From: Halosegnis longus
GTDB taxonomy: Archaea > Halobacteriota > Halobacteria > Halobacteriales > Haloarculaceae
Assembly (NCBI RefSeq): GCF_009663395.1
Contig: NZ_QKNW01000002.1
Location: 1 to 64,000, forward strand
Length of the DNA: 64,000 bases
Reading direction: 5' to 3'
In this document: one piece after another, positions 51,353 to 57,628 of the stretch
Numbering within the stretch: the stretch's first letter is position 1
How the letters are laid out: every line of letters begins with the position of its first letter
Made by a program: the position numbers and the translations under genes
The notes under the pieces: model-generated
Told to the model about the DNA's origin: nothing
Database searches by the model: none
What the model saw: only the letters and a program-made list of their open reading frames with translations

Positions 51353-51948
51353 TCACTCCTCATTAGTCTTAGTACTAGAATACTTCCGACAGAGACGGCG
51401 GCTGCTATCCCTGGTGCAACCCATATTGAGAGGTCAAATCCCCGAACAGTGATGAGCGATAATGACGAGACAGTCAGGAAGATTATACCAATAAGCAGCA
51501 GTAGCGACGCATACTGGAGATATCCTCGATTCCGGTCAATCTCTCTATCGAGCTCATCAATCGCCTGCGAGACCGTGATTACCGCACGAAACGTCCAGAC
51601 TTCAGTATCGGTCTCACCGCCGCCCGGTGTAATGAGATTCTTTGTCACGTCTTCCGGGACAATCGTCTCTGCATATATCCCGACGGAGACGATGCCCGCG
51701 ACGAGTAGTGAGAGGACGCCGAGTCCCCCGGTGAGCAGGGCGATGGGATTGAGTGACCCAACTGCATCTGGGCCGCTCACAGCGACCGCCGACGCGACAA
51801 AGCCGAGGACGATGACTACTGTTCGAGCAGTCCGCATCGACTTATCGTCGATTGCTTCGAGTCGGTTGTACTTTCGGTCGTACTTCCGACGCGCAGCAGT
51901 CAGTAGCTCTGGGAGAACGTCAGAATCGGGCCGAGCCACAAACGACAC
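51349..51948 (-). CDS. Four-helix membrane protein (S-4TM/SLATT-like layout)
   Basis: 199 residues. A basic N-terminal helix (LLTAARRKYDRKYNRLEAID) precedes two membrane helices (TVVIVLGFVASAVAVSG; LGVLSLLVAGIVSVGIYA), a soluble linker of about 50 residues, then two more (YASLLLLIGIIFLTVSSLSL; VAPGIAAAVSVGSILVLRL). This layout is like the SLATT/S-4TM membrane effectors of nucleotide-signal and other conflict systems, but no cyclase or sensor gene is adjacent. GC content is about 45% in a line I counted, lower than its surroundings. Confidence 0.68.
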   Translation of the reverse strand: MSFVARPDSDVLPELLTAARRKYDRKYNRLEAIDDKSMRTARTVVIVLGFVASAVAVSGPDAVGSLNPIALLTGGLGVLSLLVAGIVSVGIYAETIVPEDVTKNLITPGGGETDTEVWTFRAVITVSQAIDELDREIDRNRGYLQYASLLLLIGIIFLTVSSLSLITVRGFDLSIWVAPGIAAAVSVGSILVLRLMRSE

Positions 51949-52046
51949 CCCGTGGAATCATATGGTGACTGTGGTTAGCGGTTCGGTAAAGGAATTCCCG
52001 TTGTCCGTGGACGAATACAGAGATGCGGGAGAAAGGAGCGAAACGA

Positions 52047-52256
52047 CTACTCTGGTTTGGTTAACACTGCAGTCGGCAGTTCGTCGGTCACATCGACAGC
52101 ATCGAGCGTCTCGGTCCCAACGGGCCGCCACACACAGCCGGTCCACTCCTCCTCACGCCGGACAAGGCCATCCTCGGTCTCGCGAATCACCAGCCGCCGC
52201 CGTGGCCCACGGACGGGTGTGTACGCCACGACCAGCGCGTCGTCGGGCTGGCTCAT
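52047..52256 (-). CDS. Small beta-rich hypothetical protein
   Basis: 69 residues with alternating strands (DALVVAYTPVRGPRRRLVIR; EEEWTGCVWRPVGTETLDAV). No recognised family. It overlaps the preceding gene by ATGA and is the last gene of a short leftward operon. The roughly 100 bases between it and the four-helix gene show nothing. Confidence 0.65.
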   Translation of the reverse strand: MSQPDDALVVAYTPVRGPRRRLVIRETEDGLVRREEEWTGCVWRPVGTETLDAVDVTDELPTAVLTKPE

Positions 52257-52570
52257 GCGCCCAGCGCGCGCTCGACCATGCCACTGAGGCCCCCGTACAG
52301 CCGCTCATCGAACCCGTAGGCGTCATCGTAGGCCGCGACGAACTCGTCGAGCGTGCGCTCGCGGGCGTCCCAGACGTACTGATGGACAACACGCCCGGCG
52401 TCGGTGTCGACGACGTGCACGGTGTGCGTGCGGACGCTCGCGACGAGATCACAGCCGCCGGCGCGCCCGACGAGAAAGTAGGCCGGCCGCTGGCCAATCT
52501 TCTGGCTGGAGATGTGTGGTTGATCGGACGGTGCAACAGATTTACTGGGGTCGGAATCGGATTTGCTCAT
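52253..52570 (-). CDS. Hypothetical protein of about 105 residues
   Basis: A disordered N-terminus (DSDPSKSVAPSDQPHISSQK) is followed by a compact domain (PAYFLVGRAGGCDLVASVRT; HTVHVVDTDAGRVVHQYVWD) and a C-terminal helix. The start is the ATG of MSKSDSDPSK; a longer frame adds 18 unlikely residues. No known family. A TATTGTGC palindrome lies about 125 bases upstream, in the gap to the wHTH gene. Confidence 0.65.
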   Translation of the reverse strand: MSKSDSDPSKSVAPSDQPHISSQKIGQRPAYFLVGRAGGCDLVASVRTHTVHVVDTDAGRVVHQYVWDARERTLDEFVAAYDDAYGFDERLYGGLSGMVERALGA

Positions 52571-52695
52571 GCTTGCTTGCAGGGCCAGGGTCGCGTGGGT
52601 GCGCCAACACCCGGGCGACCACACCTCGCTTCTGGTGTAATCACCCGCCAGCGACCGCGTTCCCTATCAAATACGTATAGCGGGAGCTACTTAGT

Positions 52696-52717
52696 TATTG
52701 TGCAAACAAGCACAATA
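52696..52717. promoter_or_regulatory. TATTGTGC palindrome
   Basis: TATTGTGC-AAACAA-GCACAATA: perfect 8-base arms. The half-site ACAAGCACAA also occurs at 53103-53112, in the 5' region of the wHTH gene. It is placed in the promoter zone of the 52253-52570 gene, 7 bases after the wHTH stop region. Likely target of that regulator. Confidence 0.55.
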
Positions 52718-52723
52718 GAGAGC

Positions 52724-53023
52724 TTATTCAGACAATTTTCTACGCCCAGATTCGGACACGACGTAGCGAGCACGTTTGCTGGAATTGGGTGGGAGGTCTC
52801 GCACAACCCCTTCATCCGTGTCTATCTCAACCTTCTTGAGATGTCCATTCTCGTGGAGGTCGGAGACAGCCACCTGAACAGAGCGGTAACTGAATGTGAT
52901 ATCGCGGGAGTAGATGAGGCCGCCGTAGATGTCCTTGGGCTGGTGGGGGTAATCATGCTCCCCCAAGAACTCCAGAACAACCTCTTTGGCGGTCTTCTGT
53001 GGCACATTTTGTCTATCTGCCAC
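52724..53023 (-). CDS. Winged-helix regulator
   Basis: About 99 residues: a first helix (KTAKEVVLEFLGEHDYP), then HQPKDIYGGLIYSRDITFSY, recognition helix (SVQVAVSDLHENGHL) and wing, ending in a basic ESGRRKLSE. It is typical of small virus or plasmid wHTH regulators. The start is uncertain: I prefer the GTG of VADRQNVPQ because a TTATAAC TATA-like box lies about 35-40 bases upstream. A GTG at 53116 would add 31 residues with an atypical sequence that contains this box. Divergent from the rightward nine-gene operon, it is a good candidate to control it. Confidence 0.6.
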   Translation of the reverse strand: MADRQNVPQKTAKEVVLEFLGEHDYPHQPKDIYGGLIYSRDITFSYRSVQVAVSDLHENGHLKKVEIDTDEGVVRDLPPNSSKRARYVVSESGRRKLSE

Positions 53024-53146
53024 GCCGCTATTATGACCACCGGAATTGTCGGGTTTGTTATAACTGGGTTTCTGGGTGCGTTCTTTGCACACAGATGTTC
53101 TAACAAGCACAAACACTTAACTACTTGCCGACATCAAGCTCTGCGT

Positions 53147-53182
53147 ATGGAGACCGACGCACGCACGGGTGGTGTGGCATGA
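53147..53182 (+). CDS. 11-residue leader ORF, METDARTGGVA
   Basis: ATG to TGA, overlapping the next gene's ATG by ATGA. An ACTTAAC box centred about 28 bases upstream fits a leaderless start at this ATG, so this mini-ORF is probably translated first and hands ribosomes to the next gene. The sequence itself suggests no function. Confidence 0.45.
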   Translation: METDARTGGVA

Positions 53183-53547
53183 GTCAGTCACTCCCCAAAC
53201 TCCTCCGCGACCGCGTCGAGGACGACGGCGACCCGATTGCGGTCGTCGCACGCGAGCTGGACGGGCCAAGCTACGACCGCCTCCGGCGCACAGCCGAGCG
53301 CGAGGGCATCGAGGTCCAGCCGGGTGGGCCACGGCCTGTGGTTGACGCGACGACCGATGGCCGATGCGTCGACGGTGCTGCCCGGGTGCAGGTCCAGACC
53401 CGCGTGAGCGAGCCAACGGCAGCACAGATTCGCGACACCCGTGAGCGGCATGATATGACGGAGTCGGCGACGGTCCGCGCACTCGTGAATCTCGGCCTGC
53501 TAACGCTCGCGCTGCTCGACGAGCAGGACTCGGAGGACACCGAATGA
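53179..53547 (+). CDS. Hypothetical protein, possible HTH/RHH
   Basis: 122 residues. The segment ARELDGPSYDRLRRTAEREG near the start and PTAAQIRDTRERHDMTESAT followed by VRALVNLGLLTLAL at the end suggest a small helical DNA-binding protein. No named family. It is the first full-sized gene of the rightward operon; its start overlaps the 11-residue leader ORF. Confidence 0.65.
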   Translation: MSQSLPKLLRDRVEDDGDPIAVVARELDGPSYDRLRRTAEREGIEVQPGGPRPVVDATTDGRCVDGAARVQVQTRVSEPTAAQIRDTRERHDMTESATVRALVNLGLLTLALLDEQDSEDTE

Positions 53548-53699
53548 TGCGTCCCGTCGTGGTCGGTCACGGCCAGTTCGATTCTGGCACGGGATATGTG
53601 ACTCTCAGGAAGCGAACTCGTCGCCCACAAAAAACGGCGACGAACCCGTCAGGGCGGGTCCGACGCCTCGTGGGAGTCCCTGAGGACTATGTGGACTAA
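53544..53699 (+). CDS. 51-residue small protein
   Basis: ATGA overlap with the preceding gene, the junction used throughout this operon. The translation starts MMRPVVVGHGQFDSGTGYVT and continues with a basic stretch (LRKRTRRPQKTATNPSGRVR) and RLVGVPEDYVD. Codons favour G or C at third positions, like neighbouring genes. No family recognised. Two hairpins in this DNA (CGTCGCC/GGCGACG and ACCCG/CGGGT) lie inside it and are probably incidental. The 141 bases after it hold nothing visible. Confidence 0.55.
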   Translation: MMRPVVVGHGQFDSGTGYVTLRKRTRRPQKTATNPSGRVRRLVGVPEDYVD

Positions 53700-53840
53700 C
53701 ACACCGCACCCGCAAGAATCTGCGGGAACAGACACGAGTTGTACAGTCACCCAATCGTCACTCCAACAGCCACATTCAGATCGGTATCCAACAACCGCAC
53801 ACAACACAACAACCCAACACCCAACTGAGGTGCGTGGGCG

Positions 53841-54734
53841 ATGAGCGCCGACGACGTGCAGGACCGCCGCAAGCAGAAGGCGCGCGCCGGTCGGAAGGGG
53901 GGCGCACGGCGGATGCCTGTCGGCGACGAGCGCCCGACCCAGTGTGAGGTAACGCCAGTCGGTGCACGCCAGACGTTCGCGCCCGAGGCAGTCTGGAATC
54001 GCGTGCTCCGTCCGCAGGCGTGTCAGTACTGCTTCGGCAAGGACGCGACCGTCGAGGAAGCCATCGCGATGGCGACCGACGCCGGCGCGCAACTCTCGAC
54101 GACAACCAACAGCCGCTACGTCCACTTCGTTGACCCGAACCCCGAAGCGGACGCGGCGTCGGAGTCGACGACCGAGCCGACCGCGACGGACGGTGGCCGC
54201 GCCGACGTAGACCGCCTGACCGATGTGAAAGGCATCGGCGACGCGACCGCTGCGGATCTGTTGGCCATCTACGACGGCGACTTCGAGGCACTGGTCGCTG
54301 ACTGCGAGCAGTATCAGTTCAGTTCCGGTGGCCCACTCACCATCGCGAAAGCCGATGGCTTTGGCCCCGACCGCGCCGGCAAACTCGGCCGGCGCATCGC
54401 CGATGCATTCGGTGACGACGAGGACGAGGACCCGGAGGTCGCGACCGACGGCGGCACTATCGCCACCTGTCGAGACTGCAAAAAGTGCGAGGCGACCGTG
54501 CCGACGGTCGTGCTGGTGGATGGGCTGTGTGTTGGCTGTCGCCAGCAGATACTCGACGACCACGAGCAGACCGACGGCCCGGTGCGGTACGACGCGGTTG
54601 ACGAATGTGCCGCGACCGCGGCCTGTCCCAACGACCCGGCCGGCTCACACACCCGGTACTGTCGCGAGCACTCGTACTTCCGGGGCGACCTGCCGACCGA
54701 CGCCACGACCGCGGGGGTGGCCAATGGCGAGTAA
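53841..54734 (+). CDS. Helix-hairpin-helix protein with zinc-finger-like cysteines
   Basis: 297 residues. A basic N-terminus (DRRKQKARAGRKGGARR) and CQYCFGKD come first. Near residues 125-190 two helix-hairpin-helix elements appear (LTDVKGIGDATAADLLAIYD; ADGFGPDRAGKLGRRIADAF), the fold used for sequence-independent DNA contact. Cysteine pairs follow (CRDCKKCEA; CVGC; CPNDPAGSHTRYC). Likely a DNA-binding accessory for replication or transfer. It overlaps the next gene by 11 bases. Confidence 0.7.
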   Translation: MSADDVQDRRKQKARAGRKGGARRMPVGDERPTQCEVTPVGARQTFAPEAVWNRVLRPQACQYCFGKDATVEEAIAMATDAGAQLSTTTNSRYVHFVDPNPEADAASESTTEPTATDGGRADVDRLTDVKGIGDATAADLLAIYDGDFEALVADCEQYQFSSGGPLTIAKADGFGPDRAGKLGRRIADAFGDDEDEDPEVATDGGTIATCRDCKKCEATVPTVVLVDGLCVGCRQQILDDHEQTDGPVRYDAVDECAATAACPNDPAGSHTRYCREHSYFRGDLPTDATTAGVANGE

Positions 54735-54969
54735 CGTGCTGTCGCGAGCGCTGTCGCAGCTCCGACGTGAGACCAACGACGCGGACGACAGTATCGTCCA
54801 GTCACGGGCCGCCCACGGCGACTGTGCCGTCGCGGTCTACGCGCCCAATGATGCGAGCGCCGAGGAACTCGCGGCGATTCGCGACGACATCACGACCGAA
54901 CTCGCCCGCATGGAAGCTGATGCCGAGGCACTGGCCGACACCGAGCGGGGTGAGGCGGATGGCCAATGA
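54724..54969 (+). CDS. 81-residue hypothetical protein
   Basis: Starts MASNVLSRALSQLRRETNDA and continues with a strand (HGDCAVAVYAPNDASAEEL) and a C-terminal acidic helix. The ATG lies within the end of the HhH gene, and its stop overlaps the next gene by ATGA. No family. The frame's longer extension upstream runs antiparallel in sense to the HhH coding frame and is not credible. Confidence 0.62.
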   Translation: MASNVLSRALSQLRRETNDADDSIVQSRAAHGDCAVAVYAPNDASAEELAAIRDDITTELARMEADAEALADTERGEADGQ

Positions 54970-55217
54970 CCGCACGGCCGGCGAACGCGGGCGCGTGGTG
55001 GGCGGGCGCAGTCGTACTCTGTCTCGGTATCGGCCTGGTCGTTGTGTCGCTCCCGCCCAACGGCCCGTTCGTCGCGACGACAGCCCAGACCGGCTTTGCG
55101 GGCCTCATCGAGGGGTGGCTCCTCGTGGTTGGGATGGCCGGCGGCGTCTTCGCCGGGAGTGTCGTCAGCGTACTCGGACTGTTCTGTCTCAGCAGTGCGT
55201 GGACCACCAACCGCTGA
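54966..55217 (+). CDS. Two-helix membrane protein
   Basis: 83 residues with hydrophobic segments WWAGAVVLCLGIGLVVVSLP and WLLVVGMAGGVFAGSVVSVL-GLFCL. No family. ATGA overlap with the upstream gene. It is the only membrane protein of this operon. Confidence 0.65.
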   Translation: MTARPANAGAWWAGAVVLCLGIGLVVVSLPPNGPFVATTAQTGFAGLIEGWLLVVGMAGGVFAGSVVSVLGLFCLSSAWTTNR

Positions 55218-55230
55218 GCGGGGTGGCCGC

Positions 55231-55476
55231 ATGAGCCAGTCTGCCGACCTTCCGACTGTTGACGCGGTCGTCACCACCATCGAGACGATGTGGTACGACG
55301 AGGGTCGCCGCGGGATTCGTGCGAAAGACCTCGCGAAGCGGTTTGGGCTTGCAAACGGCGGCCGGCTCACCAACCACCTGCAGGAGGCAGTCGCCGCCGA
55401 CCGACTGACCGCGCGCGACCGCGCGACGAACTGCCGCACATATGCGCCGGCCGACGCGGAGGTGACCTGGCCGTGA
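55231..55476 (+). CDS. Small winged-helix protein
   Basis: 81 residues: VDAVVTTIETMWYDEGRRGI followed by RAKDLAKRFGLANGGRLTNH, an HTH with recognition helix, and a short C-terminal wing. The ATG is 13 bases after the previous stop. Likely DNA-binding; target unknown. A GTGA overlap couples it to the following gene. Confidence 0.65.
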   Translation: MSQSADLPTVDAVVTTIETMWYDEGRRGIRAKDLAKRFGLANGGRLTNHLQEAVAADRLTARDRATNCRTYAPADAEVTWP

Positions 55477-55682
55477 GCGCTGACACACCCGAGCCGGCGT
55501 CCGAGACGGCACTTGACCGCGCGACGCGACCCAAGCATCGCGCCCGGTGTACGGACGACGAGTATGGCTTTACCGCCACCTCCCGCTCGCGTGCGTTTCT
55601 CGCCGCCGAGTATGGCGACCACGAGGCAGCGACCGGTCACGAGACCGAACTGAGTGGCGATTCAGCCGAAGATACAGCATGA
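55473..55682 (+). CDS. 69-residue acidic protein, GTG start
   Basis: Begins (M)SADTPEPASETALDRATRP at a GTG that overlaps the previous TGA. A conserved-looking middle (DDEYGFTATSRSRAFLAAEY) and an acidic tail follow. It resembles nothing I can name. Its stop overlaps the next gene by ATGA, which supports the reading frame. Confidence 0.55.
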   Translation: MSADTPEPASETALDRATRPKHRARCTDDEYGFTATSRSRAFLAAEYGDHEAATGHETELSGDSAEDTA

Positions 55683-56080
55683 CACCAGCTCCAGATTCAT
55701 CGACAGCCGACGAGACACAGGAGACCGAACACAGCGAGCGTACCGTCGAGGCCCACGAGCGGGAGCCTGGCAGCCAGGAGCCATCACTGCCGCTCGGCTC
55801 ATCGGACCTGACGCAGTTCCAGTGCCGCATCCTGAGCGTCCTCACCGGGGAGCCACGCTACGGACTCGCCATCAAACGCGAACTCGAGACCGCCTACGGC
55901 GCGGCCATCAACCACAGCCGTCTCTATCAGAACCTCGAGCAGCTTGTCGACAGCGGGAGTATCACCAAGCGTGCGCTGGATGGGCGGACGAACGAGTATG
56001 CACTCACGGAAACGGGACACACCCAGCTTGCGAGTGAAATCGCATATCTTGCCCGTGGGTTCGAGGGGGGCGACCAATGA
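55679..56080 (+). CDS. PadR-like winged-helix regulator
   Basis: 133 residues. A disordered acidic N-terminus is followed by a PadR-type domain: LTQFQCRILSVLTGEPRYGL, AIKRELETAYGAAINHSRLY, QNLEQLVDSGSITKRALDGR and TNEYALTETGHTQL. The G-[LY]-A-I-K-R-E-L and S-R-L-Y-x-N-L motifs are characteristic. Probable repressor within the operon. ATGA overlaps on both sides. Confidence 0.8.
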   Translation: MTPAPDSSTADETQETEHSERTVEAHEREPGSQEPSLPLGSSDLTQFQCRILSVLTGEPRYGLAIKRELETAYGAAINHSRLYQNLEQLVDSGSITKRALDGRTNEYALTETGHTQLASEIAYLARGFEGGDQ

Positions 56081-56877
56081 CCGACCCAGAGGCCATGAGT
56101 CGCGCGGAACTCGAGACAGCCGTTACCGACCTGCGAAACGATATCGAGTATCTCGAACGGTCACTCCAACATCTCGAGGAGTTCGTCCTTGGTGAGTACA
56201 ATCCGGCCATCGCCCAACAGGAGTTGGACGGGACGCCGCTGTTCAAAGTGGCCCAGCAGTCGGGCGAGGCCACCGAGACGGTGGCCTTCGACGCTCGAGA
56301 GGCGATGGTCGATGCACACATCGAGTTACAGGACCTGAAGGCCGGGCGGGCGAACGGCTCCCAATCCGAGATTCGGGCAGCCCGTCTCCTGCAGGCGTTC
56401 ATTCGGGAACGCTCTCCAGACCACCAGTTGACCGGCGTCTCCCCGACAACGGGTGGGCGACTCGAGATGGGTGCAGACGACGCCCGTCGACTCCTGCGCG
56501 AGCACGACCTTGCGACCAACACGGGGATGTCGACGATCATCGCGCGGGCGATGGACGCACTCGTTCGCAACAGCGAGTATGGCCCCGACGCGACGCCACT
56601 GTTCCGACACAAGTCCGAGCATGGCCACGTGGTGTCGGTTGATCAAGAGCGCTGGAACGAGTATCTCGAAGCCGTGCAGGCCGCCCTCGATGGCGTGACG
56701 GTCGCGGTTCCTGACACCGGCGACGCGGCCGATGATCCCACGATGGGGGAGGCCACCGACGAGCAGCCAGCACCCAACGATGAGCCAGCCCAGCTGCCGG
56801 CCGCTCCCCCACGAGCAACTAACACTGTTGTTAGCTGCTCGGACGAGTCGGTGTTTGGAGGTGAGACGGACGACTGA
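56077..56877 (+). CDS. Coiled-coil hypothetical protein, end of operon
   Basis: 266 residues. A coiled-coil start (RAELETAVTDLRNDIEYLER) is followed by a helical middle (GADDARRLLREHDLATNTGM), a domain with LFRHKSEHGHVVSVDQERWN, and a disordered acidic/proline tail. No family. The last 70 bases of the gene contain the first of two related 13/10-base inverted repeats, so its 3' end overlaps the adjoining dyad-rich tract. Confidence 0.65.
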   Translation: MTDPEAMSRAELETAVTDLRNDIEYLERSLQHLEEFVLGEYNPAIAQQELDGTPLFKVAQQSGEATETVAFDAREAMVDAHIELQDLKAGRANGSQSEIRAARLLQAFIRERSPDHQLTGVSPTTGGRLEMGADDARRLLREHDLATNTGMSTIIARAMDALVRNSEYGPDATPLFRHKSEHGHVVSVDQERWNEYLEAVQAALDGVTVAVPDTGDAADDPTMGEATDEQPAPNDEPAQLPAAPPRATNTVVSCSDESVFGGETDD

Positions 56878-57067
56878 CGGCCGCCACGCATCTCCCCCCA
56901 TCAAAGGAAAATTCCGCGGTTTACGGTGCTGTATTGTGCGGTCCGCTACTGCGTGGTGAATCACTTCCCACTTCGATTCCCGAGTTTACGAGGTGAATCG
57001 AAGTGTGGTTCACCACGCGCTCGACAAACACTCCCTTTCGCGAGCAACTAACAACGCTGTTAGTTGC
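56812..57067. repeat. Dyad-rich non-coding tract
   Basis: Three nested or adjacent inverted repeats. First, CGAGCAACTAACA-CTGT-TGTTAGCTGCTCG (56812-56841, one mismatch). Second, a composite dyad with arms GCGTGGTGAA plus ACTTCGATTC and their complements GAATCGAAGT plus TTCACCACGC (56951-57018). Third, GCAACTAACA-ACGC-TGTTAGTTGC (57044-57067, perfect). The first and third share the same core and 4-base spacer. Their placement around a central cruciform suggests an origin, oriT or recombination site. Confidence 0.65.
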
Positions 57068-57084
57068 GGAAGGGGTGCAGCCAC

Positions 57085-57438
57085 TCACGAACAACAGCAA
57101 GAAACGCGTCCGTCGGTCGATTGCATCGTGTCTGGGCTGACGACCAAGTCGAAGTTGGTGTCAGCCGGTTCATTATCCGGTGACAGGTAGCCAACAGCGA
57201 CTGCCGAGTATACTTCGCCACCGCTGAGGCTCACATCGTAGCTTGCGACGACCTCTCCGTCGTTGTTCTCGGTATCGCCACGAATGTCGAGGGTGTAGTC
57301 GCCAGCAGGGACCGTCGCGTACCCGGACTCGCCGTATGCCACGCCGTCAAACACTGCATTGCCGTTGCTTGCGGTCCGGTCGATGATGCTGATACAGGTG
57401 CTTGAAACAGCTGGGATTGCTGCACTCGCTTTCGTCAT
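57085..57438 (-). pseudogene. DUF4397 domain remnant
   Basis: Up to 117 codons. NGNAVFDGVAYGESGYATVP, AGDYTLDIRGDTENNDGEVV and GEVYSAVAVGYLSPDNEPAD match the strand pattern of DUF4397 surface proteins, which are normally exported and usually longer. Here there is no signal peptide, the first about 20 codons do not fit, and the C-terminus stops in CCCS. I read it as a truncated gene, possibly cut by arrival of the element that ends at the dyad-rich tract. The 190 bases upstream hold no gene. Confidence 0.6.
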
Positions 57439-57628
57439 CTGGAAGTGAGGTAACTTCTGCTCAGGCCTGTTCTGTGCCTGTGATCTTCCGTGGCGGGGGT
57501 CCCTCGTCTTCTGGCGCGGAAGGAGGTCAAGTCCGCGTGACTGACCCGATATATGCCGACGTATCTAACCGCTTGTCCCTCAATGGGTAAGCTCAGCGCA
57601 TCAAATAAAGAAACAGAATGTGAGCCGA

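Noticed and set aside
50972-53182. A 736-codon open frame on the plus strand
   Set aside because: It runs antisense to at least five minus-strand genes with better composition and ATGA couplings; its translation has no domain and is rich in Arg/Ser, as expected for a GC-rich shadow. Only its last 12 codons coincide with the proposed leader ORF.
53619-53660. Two tandem hairpins as a terminator
   Set aside because: They fall inside the 51-residue coding frame coupled by ATGA to its neighbour; no T-run follows.
53649-54563. A 304-codon minus-strand frame
   Set aside because: Antisense to the helix-hairpin-helix gene, Arg/Val-rich with no recognisable domain; the plus-strand gene is part of a coupled operon.
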